Shown piece after piece: positions 13,744 through 25,395 of a DNA stretch of 64,000 bases. This DNA comes from Acanthosepion esculentum (taxonomy: Eukaryota > Mollusca > Cephalopoda > Sepiida > Sepiidae), in NCBI GenBank assembly GCA_964036315.1, contig OZ038485.1, positions 71,296,824-71,360,823 on the forward strand. The letters run 5' to 3'. Under the pieces are notes generated by a model. It had not been told where the DNA came from. It worked only from the letters and a program-made list of their open reading frames with translations, and did not search any database. The translations under genes were made by a program, and so were the position numbers. How positions within the stretch are numbered: position 1 is the first letter of the stretch; each line of letters starts with the position of its first letter.

Positions 13744-14550
13744 AGCAGATTTGTAATTTTTCAATTGAAAATAAGGAAATAAAGCAAAATAATTCAGATT
13801 TTCTTAATTTTCAATTTAAAATGATGAAATTAAATGGAGTTATAGCAGATTGAAGTTGTTGAAAATAAGTTAGAATTATGCAGATTTTGACACTTTTCAA
13901 TATACAATATTGAAATCAAGTTGAATTACAGTAGATTTTGTTATTTTTCAATTGGAAATGTTGAAATCAAATGAAATTATAGCAGATTTTGTCATTTTCC
14001 AATAGAAAATCTTCAAATCACATGGAATTACAGTAGATTTTCTCATTTTTAAATTGAAAATGTTGAAATCAATTTCAATTATAGCATATTTTATCATTTT
14101 TCTATTAAAAATGTTGAAATGGAATATAATTATAGCAGATTTTGTTATTTTTCATTTGCAAATGTTGAATATGAAGAGAATTATACCTGATTTTCTTATT
14201 TTTCAATTGAAAATGTAGAAACCAAATGGAATTATAGCAGATTTCATTTTTTTATTTGAAAATATTGAAATCAAATGGAATCATAGCAGATTTTCTCATC
14301 TTTCAATGTAAAATTTGGAAAAAAATTAGAATTATAGCAGATTTAGTTATTTTTTTAATAGAATATGTTGAAATAAAGTTGTATTATATGAGATTTTTTA
14401 ATTTTCCAATGGAAAACTTTGGAATCAAAAAGAATTATAACAGATTTTGCAATTTCTCACATGAAAATATTAAAATCAGCTAGAATTATAGCTGATTTTC
14501 TTATTTTTCAACTGAAAATGTTGAAATCAAAATGGAATTATACAAGATAT
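13450..14550 (+). repeat. Satellite A array, segment 4
   Basis: Plus-oriented units linking telomere blocks 2 and 3. It contains the seam of the 1853-bp tandem duplication at 13743/13744, where a unit ending GAATTAAAATTAC is joined to AGCAGATTTGTAATT. An HOR landmark lies at about 13898. No gene seen. Confidence 0.92.
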
Positions 14551-15202
14551 AACACTAAGCCTAACACTAACACTAACCCTAACACTAAACCTAACACTAA
14601 GCCAACCCTAACACTAACACTAACCCTAGCCCTAACCCTAACCCAAACCCTAATAGTACCCTAACCATAACTCTAACACTAACCCTAACCCTAACCCTAA
14701 CCCTAACCCTAACTCTAACCCTAAACCTAACCCTAACCCTAAAACTAAACCTAACCCTAACCGTAACCCTTACCCTAACCATAACCCTTAACCCTAAACC
14801 TAACCCTAAACCCAACCCTAACCCTAACCCTAACCATAACACCTACCCTAACCCTAAACCTAACCCCTAACCCTAACGCTAACACTAACCCTAACACTAT
14901 CGCCTAACCCAAACCCTAACCCTACCCCTAGCCCTAAAAATAACCCTACCCCTAACCCTAACCCTAGACCTAACGCTAACCCTATCCCTAACCCTAACCC
15001 TAACCCTAACCCTAACCCTAACCCAAAACCTAACACTAACCCTAGCCCTAGCCCTAACACTAACGCTAACCTCAACCCCGACCCCAACCCTAAGCCTAGC
15101 CCTAAGCCTAGCCCTAACACTAACCCTAACCCTAACCTTAAAACTAACTCTAACCCTAACCCTAGCCCTAGCACTAACTCTAACCCTAACCCTAACTCTA
15201 AA

Positions 15203-15238
<36 letters not shown>

Positions 15239-15602
15239 CCCTAAACACTAACCCTAACCCCAAACCCAAGCCTAACCATAACCCCAACCCCAACCATAAC
15301 CCTAACCCAATTTTATTTGTATTGCAAATAATGAAACAAGTAGAATTATCAAAGATTTTGCTATTTTTCAATTGAAAATGTCAAAATGAAATTGTACTAT
15401 AGCAGATTGTGTTATTTTTCTGTTGAAATGTTGAAATAATGTAGCACCCTATGAGGTTCTGTTATTTTTCTATTTAGAAAGATTAAACCAAATGAAATCA
15501 TAGCAGATTTTACTATTTTTCAATTGAAAATGTGGAAATCAATTAAAATTATAGCACACTTTGTTATTTTTCAATTGAAAATTCGGAATGAATTAAAATT
15601 AC
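13744..15602 (+). repeat. 1853-bp tandem duplication, copy 2 (6 bp longer)
   Basis: Second copy of the 11891-13743 segment. It contains telomere block 3 and is longer by one telomere-like hexamer: the Leu-Gly frame near 14860-15174 has two more codons than its partner at 13007-13315. After about 15602 the sequence returns to a standard satellite unit (GATTTTGTCATTTTTCAATA). Such close identity means either a very recent event or an assembly duplication. Confidence 0.9.
14551..15309 (-). repeat. Interstitial telomere-repeat block 3
   Basis: Copy of block 2 inside the second tandem unit. Variant hexamers occur in the same order, for example CTATCGCCTAACCC, then CCCTACCCCTAGCC, then AACCTCAACCCCGACC. 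It differs by one extra hexamer in the run of perfect CCCTAA repeats near 15000. Confidence 0.95.
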
Positions 15603-16620
15603 AGCAGATTTTGTCATTTTTCAATAGAAAATGTTGAAATCAAGTAGAAATACGGAAGATTTTTTTATTTTTCAATTGAAGATGTTGAATTCAATTTGAA
15701 TTAAAGGTGATTTTGTCATTTTTCAATTGAAAATCTCAAATGAAATGGAATTTTCTCATTTTTTAATTGAAAATTTGTAATCAGGTAGAATTATAGCAGA
15801 TTTTATTTTTAAGTTGAAAATGTTGAAATCAATTATAATTATAGCTGATTTTGTCATTTTTTAATTGAAAATGTTGGGTGATTTTCTTATTTTTCAATTT
15901 AAAATGTAGAAATCAAATGGAAGCATAGCAGATTTTCTCATCTTTCAATGTAAAATTTGAAAAAAATTAGAATTATATCAGATTTAGTTATTTTTGTAAT
16001 AGAAAATGTTTAAATAAAGTTGTATTATATCAGATTTTGTAAATTTCCAATGGAAAATTTTGGAATCAAAAAGAATTATATCAGATTTTGCAATTTCTCA
16101 CTTGAAAATGTTAAAATCCACTGGAATTATATCAGATTTTCTTATTTTTAAATTGAAAATGTTGAAATAAATGGAATTATAGCACATTTTACTATTTTTC
16201 AATTGAAAATGTGGAAATCCATTAGAATTATAGCAGATGTTATAATTTTTCCATTCGCAATATTGAAATCAATTAAAATTATAGCACACTTTGTTATTTT
16301 TCAATTGAAAATTGGGAATGAATTAAATTTACAGCAGAATTTGCCATTTTTCAATTGAAAATATTTAAATCCCGAGGAATTATAGCACATTTTGTTATTT
16401 TTATATGGAAAATGTTGAAATCAAATGTAATTATAATAAATTTTGTTCTTTTTCAATTAAAAATATGGAAATCAAATGGAATTATGACAAATTTTGTTAG
16501 TTTCATTTGAAAATGTTAAAATCATTTAGAATTATAGCAGATTTATTATTTTTGAATTGAAAATGTTGATGTGAAGGAGAATTATTGCAAATTTTGTTAT
16601 TTTTCAATTGAAAATGATGA
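15310..16620 (+). repeat. Satellite A array, segment 5
   Basis: Plus-oriented units between telomere block 3 and satellite B. The array ends within a unit: AATTGAAAATGATGAGA passes at about 16620 directly into the satellite B sequence CCAATAAAATTATTGAAA. I see no target-site duplication or transposon end at this seam. No gene seen. Confidence 0.9.
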
Positions 16621-19600
16621 GACCAATAAAATTATTGAAAATCGATATGTTATTGATCGAAAAGTATTGATTTCAACAAGTTTCAACTGTTTTCACAAAG
16701 TTATATTGCAAATTTTAAGTTTTACAATGTTTTGAAAAACTATTGAATTTTATGTGTAAAAGCAACTGTTTTGGCTTCTTTTTAAACGTTCAAAACGGTA
16801 GTTTGAAAAATTGATTTACTTATTGAAATCTTTCGAAAAGCAATAAAATTATTGAAAATCGATATGTTATCGATCGAAAAGTATTGATTCCAACTGATTC
16901 CAAGTTTCAACTGTTTTCACAAAGTTATATTGCAAATTTTAAGTTTTACAAAGTTTTGAAAAATGTTGAATTTTAGGTGTAAAATCAAGCTGTTTTGGCT
17001 TGTTTTTCCACGTTAAACACGGTAGTTTGAAAAATTGATTTACTGATTGAAATCTTTCGAAAACCAATAAAATTATTGAAAATCGATATGTTATCGATCG
17101 AAAAGTATTGATTCCAACAAGTTTCAACTGTTTTCACAAAGTTATATTGCAAATTTTCAGTTTTACAAAGTTTTGAAAAATATTGAATTTTAGGTGTCAA
17201 ACCAAGCTATTTTGGCTTCTTTTTCAACGTTAAACACGGTTGTATGAAAAATTGATTTACTTATTGAAATCTTGAGAAAACCAACAAAAATTATTCAGAA
17301 TCGATATGTTATCGACCGAAAAGAATTGATTTCAACAAGTTTCAATTGTTTTCACAAAGTTATATTGCAAATTTTAAGTTTTACAAAATTTTGAAAAATA
17401 TTGAATTTTAGGTGTAAAAGCACGCTGTTTTGGCTTCTTTTTCAACGTTCAACACGGTAGTTTGAAAAATTGATTTACGTATTGAAATCTTTCGAAAAGC
17501 AATAAAATTATTGAAAATCGATATGTTATCGATCGAAAAGTATTCATTTCAACAATTTTCAACTGTTTTCACAAAGTTATATTGCAAATTTTAAGTTTTA
17601 CAAAGTTTTGAAAAATATTGAATTTTAGGGGTAAAAGCAAGCTGTTTTGGCTTCTTTTTCAACGTTAAACACGGTTGTTGGAAAAATTGATTTACGTATT
17701 GAAATCTTTCGAAAAGCAATAAAATTATTGAAAATCGATATGTTATCGATCCAAAAGTATTGATTTCAACAAGTTTCAAGTGTTTTCACAAAGTTATGTT
17801 GCAAATTTCAAATTTTACAAAGTTTTGAAAAATATTGAATTTTAGATGTAAAAGCTAGCTGTTTTGGCTTCTTTTTCAACGTTAAACACGTTAGTTTGAA
17901 AAATTGATTTACTTATTGAAATCTTTAGAAAACCAATAAAATTATTGAAAATCGATATGTTATCGATTGAAAAGTATTCATTTCAACAATTTTCAACTGT
18001 TTTCACAAAGTTATATTGCAAATTTTAAGTTTTACAAAGTTTTGAAAAATATTGAATTTTAGATGTAAAAGCACGCTGTTTTGGCTTCTTTTTCAACGTT
18101 CAACACGGTAGTTTGAAAAATTGATTTACGTATTGAAATCTTTCGAAAAGCAATAAAATTATTGAAAATCGGTATGTTATCGATCGAAAAGTATTGATTT
18201 CAACAAGTTTCAACTGTTTTCACAAAGTTGTATTGCAAATTTTACGTTTTACAATGTTTTGAAAAATATTGAATTTTAGGTGTAAAAGCAAGCTGTTTTG
18301 GGTTGTTTTTCAACGTTAAACACGGTTGTTGGAAAAATTGATTTACTTATTGAAATCTTTCGAAAAGCAATAAATTATTGAAAATCGATATGTTATCGAT
18401 TGAAAAGTATTCATTTCAACAATTTTCAACTGTTTTCACAAAGTTATATTGCAAATTTTAAGTTTTACAAAGTTTTGAAAAATATTGAATTTTAGGGGTA
18501 AAAGCAAGCTGTTTTGGCTTCTTTTTCTACGTTAAACACTGTAGTTTGACAAATTGAATTACTTATTGAAATCTATAGAAAACCAATAAAATTATTGAAA
18601 ATCGATATGTTATCGATCGAAAAGTATTGATTTCAACAAGTTTCAACTGTTTTCACAAAGTTATATTGCAAATTTTAAGTTTTACAATGTTTTGAAAAAT
18701 ATTGAATTTTAGGTGTAAAAGCAACTGTTTTGGCTTCTTTTTCAACGTTAAACACGGTTGTTGGAAAAATTGATTTACTTATTGAAATCTTTCGAAAACC
18801 AAAAAATTATTGAAAATCGATATGTTATCGATCAAAAACTATTGATTTCAACAAGTTTCAACTGTTTTCACAAAGTTATATGGCAAATTTTCAGTTTTAC
18901 AAAGTTTTGAAAAATATTGAATTTTAGGTGTAAAAGCAAGCTGTTTTGGCTTGTTTTTCAACGTTAAACACGGTTGTTGGAAAAATTGATTAACTTATTG
19001 AAATCTTTCGAAAAGCAATAAAATTATTGAAAATCGATATGTTATCGATCGAAAAGTATTGATTTCAACAAGTTTCAACTGTTTTCACATAGTTGTATTG
19101 CAAATTTTAAGTTTTACAAAGTTTTGAAAAATATTGAATTTTAGGTGTAAAAGCAAGCTGTTTTGGCTTCTTTTTCAACGTTATTGAACGGTAGTTTGAA
19201 AAATTGATTTACTTATTGAAATCTTTCGAAAACCAATAAAATTATTGAAAATCGATATGTTATCGTTAGAAAAGTATTGATTTCAACAAGTTTCAACTGT
19301 TTTCACAAAGTTATATTGAAAATTTAAAGTTTTACAAAGTTTTGTAAAATATTGGATTTTAGGTGTAAAAGCAAGCTGTTTTGGCTTCTTTTGCAACGTT
19401 AAACACGGTAGTTTGAAAAATTAATTTACTTATTGAAATCCTTCGAAAACCAATAAAATTATTGAATATCGATATGTTATCGATCGAAAAGTATTCATTT
19501 CAATAAGTTTCAACTGTTTTCACAAAGTTATATTGCAAATTTTAAGTTTTACAAAGTTTTAAAAATATTGAATTTTAGGTGTAAAAGCAAGCTTTTTCTG

Positions 19601-20050
19601 GCTCCTTTTTCTGGCTCCTTTTTCAACGTTAAACACGGTAGTTTGAAAGATTGATTTACTTATTGAAATCTTTCGAAAACCAATAAAATTATTGAAAATC
19701 GATGTTATCGATCGAAAAGTATTGATTTCAACAAGTTTCAAATGTTTTCACAAAGTTATATTGCAAATTTTAAGTTTTACAAAGTTTTGAAAAATATTGA
19801 ATTTTAGGTGTAAAATCAAGCTCTTCTGGCTTCTTTTTCAACGTTAAACACGGTTGTTGGAAAAATTGATTTACTTATTGAAATCTTTAGAAAACCAATA
19901 AAATTATTGAAAATCAATATGTTTTCGATCGAAAAGTATTGATTTCAACATGTTTCCACAGTTTTCACAAAGTTATATTGCAAATATTAAGTTTTACTAC
20001 GTTTTGAAAAATATTGAATTTTAGGTGTTAAAGCAAGCTGTTTTGGATTG
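16621..20050 (+). repeat. Satellite B array, subfamily B1 (about 217-bp monomer)
   Basis: Tandem monomers spaced 217-224 bp: the GATATGTTATCGAT motif is at 16644, 16861, 17085, 17303, 17520, 17737 and 17954. B1 is marked by GTTATCGATCGAAAAGTATT, GCAAGCTGTTTTGGCTTC and TTCAACGTTAAACACGG. The monomer shares no obvious sequence with satellite A. A short local duplication (TTTTTCTGGCTCC twice) lies near 19590. Open frames of 60-71 codons on the minus strand repeat with the monomer and are not genes. Confidence 0.94.
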
Positions 20051-23000
20051 TTTTCAACTTGTTTGAAAAATTAATTTACTTATTGAAATATTTAGAAAAC
20101 CAATAAAATTATTGAAAATCGATATGGTATCGATCAGAAAATTTTGATTTTGACAATTTCCAACAGTTTAAACAAAGTTTTATTGCAAATATTAAGTTTT
20201 ACAAACTTTTGAAAAATATTGAAATTTCAATGCAAAAGCAAGCATTTCGAGCTACTTTTTCAACGTTAATCACGGTAGTTTGAAAATTGAATTTGTTTGA
20301 AATCATTAGTAAACCAATAAAATCTTTGAAAATCGATGTGGTATCGATCAGAAAATATTGATTTTTACAATTTCCAACATTTTACGCAAAGTTTTATTGC
20401 AAATATTTAGTTTTACAAACTTTTGAAAAATATTGAAATTTCAATGCAAAAACAAGCATTTACAGCTACTTTTTCAACGTTAAACACGGTAGTTTGAAAA
20501 TTGATTTTGCTGTTGGAAAACATTAGCAAACCCATAAAATTATTGAAAATGGATATGATATCGATCAGAAAATATTGATTTTGACAAGTCTCAACATTTT
20601 ACACCAGGTTTTATTGCAAATATTATGTTTTACAAACATTTGAAAATTATTGAAATTTCAATGCAAAAACAAGCATTTCGAGCTACTTTTTCACTGTTAA
20701 ACACTGTAGTTTGAATGTTGATTTTGCTCTTTGAAAACGTTAGAAAACCAATGAAATTATTGAAAATCGACATGGTATCAATCAGAAAATTTTGATTTTG
20801 ACAATTTCCAACAGTTTACACAAAGTTTTGTTGCAAATATTAAGTTTTACAAACTTTTGAAAAATATTGAAATTTCAATGCAAAAACAAGCATTTCGACC
20901 TACTTTTCAACGTTAAACACGGTAGTTTGAAAATTGAATTCGCTGTTTGAAATCATTAGTAAACCAATAAATTCTTTGAAAATGGATATGATATCGATCA
21001 GAAAATATTGATTTTGACAAGTCTCAACAGTTTACACAAAGTTTTATTGCAAAATATTAAGTTTTACAAATTTTTGAAAAATATTGATTTTCAATGCATA
21101 AACAAGCATTTCGATCTACTTTTTCAACGTTAAAGACGGTAGTTTGAAAATTAATTTTGTTGTTTGAAAACATTAGAAAACCAATAAACTTATTGAAAAT
21201 CGATATGGTATCGATCAGAAAATATTGATTTTGACAAGTCTCAAAAATTTTACACAAAGTTTTATTGCAAATATGAAGTTTTACAAACTTTTGAAAAATA
21301 TTGAAATTTCAAAGCATTTCGAGCTACTTTTTCAAATTAAATACGGTAGTTTGAAAATTGATTTTGCTCTTTGAAAACATTTGAAAACCAATAAAATTAT
21401 TGAAAATGGATATGGTATCTATCAGAAATTATTGATTTTGACAATTTCCAACAGTTTACACAAAGTTTTATTGCTAATATTAAGTTTTACAAACTTTTGA
21501 AAATATTGAAATTTCAATGCAAAAGCAAGCATTTCGAGCTACTTTTTCAACGTTAAACACGGTAGTTTGAAAATTTCATTTGCTCTGTGAAAACATTAGA
21601 AAACCAATAAAATTATTGAAAATCAATATGGTATCGATCAGAAAATATTGATTTTAACCACTTTCAACAGTTTACACAAAGTTTTATTGCAAATATTAAG
21701 TTTTACAAATATTTGAAAAACATTGAAATTTCAATGGAAAAGTAAGCTGTTAGAGCTACTTTTTAAACGTTAATCACGTTTAATTGAAAATTTGATTTGC
21801 TGTGGGAAAACATTAGAAAATCAATAAAATTATTGAAAATCAATATGGTATGGAGCAGAAAGTATTAATTTTGACCATTTTCAACAGTTTACAATAAGTC
21901 TTATTGCAAATATGAAGTTTTACAAACTTTTGGAAAATATGGAAATTTCAGTGCAAAAACAAGCATTTCGAGCTACTTTTTCAACGTTAATGACGGTTAT
22001 TTGAAAATTTGATTTGCTGTTGAAATCATTAGTAAACCAATAAAATCTTTCAAAAACGATATGGTATCGATTAGAAAATATTGATTTTTACAATTTTCAA
22101 CAGTTTACACAAAGTTTTATGGCAAATATTAAGTTTTACAAACTTTTGAAAAATATTGAAATTTCAATGCAAAAACAAGCCTTTGCAGCTACTTTTTCAA
22201 CGTTAAACACGGTAGTTTGAAAATTGATTTTGCTGTTGGAAAACATTAGAAAACCTATAAAATTATTGAAAATGGATATGATGTCGATCAGAAAATATTG
22301 ATTTTGGCCAGTCGCAAGAGTTTACACAAAGTTTTATATTAAGTTTTAAATATTAAGTTTCAAATATTTCAAATATTAAGTTTTACAAACTTTTGAAAAA
22401 TATTGAAATTTCAAAGCATTTCGAGCGACTTTTTCAACACGGTAGTTTGAAAGTTGATATTGCTCTTTGAAAACATTTGAAAACCAATAAAATTATTGAA
22501 AATGGATATGGTATCTATCAGAAATTATTGATTTTGACAATTTCCAACAGTTTACACAAAGTTTTATTGCTAATATTAAGTTTTACAAACTTTTGAAAAT
22601 ATTGAAATTTCAATGCAAAAGCAAGCATTTCGAGCTACTTTTTCAACGTTAAACACGGTAGTTTGAAAATTTCATTTGCTCTGTGAAAACATTAGAAAAC
22701 CAATAAAATTATTGAAAATCAATATGGTATCGATCAGAAAATATTGATTTTAACCACTTTCAACAGTTTACACAAAGTTTTATTGCTAATATTAAGTTTT
22801 ACAAACTTTTGAAAATATTGAAATTTCAATGCAAAAGCAATCATTTCGAGCTACTTTTTCAACGTTAAACACGGTAGTTTGAAATTTCAATTTGCTCTTT
22901 GAAAACATTTGAAAACAAATAAAATTATTGAATATCGATATGGTATCTATCAGAAAATACTGAAAAATCAGAGCTACTTTTTCAACGTTAATCACGGTTA

Positions 23001-24840
23001 TTTGAAAATTTGCTTTGCTGTGTGAAATTATTAGAAAACCAATAAAATTATTGACAATCAATACGGTATCGATAAGAAAATATAATTTTTGACAATTTTC
23101 AACAGTTTACACAAAGATTTATTGCAAATATTAAGTTTTACAAATATTTGAAAAACATAAATTTCATTGCGAAAGTAAGCTGTTTGAGCTACTTTTTAAA
23201 CGTTAATCACGGTTATATGAAAATTTGATTTACAGTGTGAAAACGTTAGAAAACCAATAAAATTATTGAAAATCAATATGGTATCGATCAGAAAATATTG
23301 TCTTTGACAAGTTTCAACAGTTTGCACAAAGTTTTATTTAAATAGTAAGTTTTACAAACTTTTGAAAAATATTGAAATTTCAATGCAAAAACATGCATTT
23401 CGAGCTAATTTTTTCAACGTCAAACTCGGTAGTTTGAAAATTGATTTTGCTGTTTGAAAACATTAGAAAACCAATAAAATTATGGAAAATCGATATGGTA
23501 TCGTTCAGAAAATATTGATTTTGACAAGTCTCAACAGTTGACACAAAGTTTTATTGCAAATATTTTGTTTTACAAACTTTTGAAAAATATTGAAATTTCA
23601 ATGCAAAACAACCATTTCGAGCTACTTTTTCAACGTTAAACACGGTAGTTTGAAATTTGAATTTGCTGTTTGAAATCATTAGAAAACCAATAAAATTATT
23701 GAAAATCAACATGGTATCGATAAGAAAATACTGATTTTGACAATTTCCAACAGTTTACACAAAGTTTTATTGCAAATATTAAGTTTTACAAATAATCTAA
23801 AAATTTTGAAATTTCAATGCAAAAGTAAGCTGTTTGAGCTACTTTTTAAACGTTAATGACGGTTATTTGAAAATTTGATTTGCTGTGTGAAAACATTAGA
23901 AAACCAAGAAAATTATTGAAAATCGATATGGTATCGATCAGAAAATATTGATTTTGACAATTTTAAACAGTTTGCACAAAGTTTTTTTGCAAATATTATG
24001 TTTTACAAATATTTGAAAAACATTCACCTTCAATGCAAAAATAAACTATTAGAGCTACTTTTTAAACGTTAATCACGGTTATTTGAAAATTTGATTTGCT
24101 GTGTGAAAACATTAGAAAACCAATAAAATTATTGAAAATCAATATGGTATCGATCAGAACATATTGATTTTGACAATTTTCAACAGTTTCCACAATTTTT
24201 ATTGGAAATATTAAGTTTTATAAATATTTGAAAAACATTGAAATTTCAATGCAAAAAGTAAGCACTCAGATCTACTTTTTAAACGTTAATCACGGTTATT
24301 CGAAAATTTGATTTGCTCTGTGAAAACATTAGAAAACCAATTAAATTATTGAAAATGAATATGATATCGATCAGAAAATATTGATTTTGTCAAGTTTCAA
24401 CAGTTTACACAAAGTTTTATTGCAAATATTAAGTTTGCAAATATTTGAAAAACATTGAGATTGCAATACAAAACTAAGCTTTTAGAGCTACTTTTTAAAC
24501 GTTATTCACGGTTGTTTGAAAATTTGATTTGCTGGGCGAAAACATTAGAAAAAGAATAAAATTATTGAAAATCAATATGGTATCGATCAGAAAATATTGA
24601 TTTTGACAATTTTCAACAATTTACACAAAGTGTCATTGCAAATATTAAGTTTTACAAATATTTGAAAAACATTGAAATTTCAATGCAAAAGTAAGCTGTT
24701 AGAGCTACTTTTTTAACGTTAATCACAATTATTTGAAAATTTGATTTGCACTGTGAAAACATTAGACAACCAATATAATTATTGAAAATCAATATGGTAT
24801 CATTCAGAAAATATTGATTTTGACAATTTTCAACAGTTTT
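20051..24840 (+). repeat. Satellite B array, subfamily B2
   Basis: Same monomer, spacing about 205-217 bp, with different diagnostic bases: GGTATCGATCAGAAAATATT, TTTACACAAAGTTTTATTGC, CAAGCATTTCGAGCTAC. The change from B1 takes place over one or two monomers around 19900-20150. A stretch at about 21270-21690 is repeated at 22370-22786 (offset 1096 bp, about five monomers). Both copies share the same short deletion in GAAATTTCAAAGCATTTCG. No gene seen. Confidence 0.92.
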
Positions 24841-25395
24841 CACAAAGTTATATTGCAAAGTTTTGAAAAATATTGAAATTTACGTCTAAAGCTGTTTTGG
24901 ATACTTTTTGAACGTTAATCACGGTTGTTTGAAAATTTGATTTTCTATTTGAAACCATTAGAAAGCCAATAAAATTATTGAAAATCGATATGGTATCGAT
25001 CGAAAACCATTGATTTTGACATGTTTCAACAGTTTTTACAAAGTTATATTGCAAATTTTAAATTTTACAAACGTTTCAAAAAATATGCAAATTTACGTGT
25101 AAAAGCAATCTGTTTTGGCTATTTTTTAACGTTAATCACGGTTATTTGAAAATTTGTTTTTCGTTCAGAAAATATTGATTTTGACAATTTTCAACAGTTT
25201 TCACAAAGTTATATTGCAAAGTTTAACTTTTACAAAATTTTGAAAAATATTGAAATTTACGTGTAAAAGCAAGCTGTTTTTGTTACTTTTGGAACGTTAA
25301 TCACGTTTGTTTGAAAATTTGATTTTCTATTTGAAACCATTAGAAAAGCAATAAGATTATGGAAAATCGATATGTTATCGATCGAAAACTATTGA
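24841..25395 (+). repeat. Satellite B array, mixed terminal monomers
   Basis: The last two to three monomers combine B1 traits (AAGTTATATTGCAAA, TATCGATCGAAAACTATTG) with B2 traits (GTTAATCACGG). They are shorter and more diverged, as expected at an array edge. The array stops at ATCGAAAACTATTGAT, where the Gypsy fragment begins. Confidence 0.8.

Noticed and set aside
1..16600. Dozens of open frames of 60-109 codons with KSNGIIADF-like repeats as a protein family
   Set aside because: They are the 51-bp unit read in its stop-free phase. They begin and end wherever a unit has an indel, occur on whichever strand the array faces, and have no start context, splice signals or conserved ends.
16939..25054. 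Repeated 60-89 codon minus-strand frames in satellite B
   Set aside because: They repeat with the about 217-bp monomer and are interrupted differently in each copy, as expected for non-coding satellite DNA.
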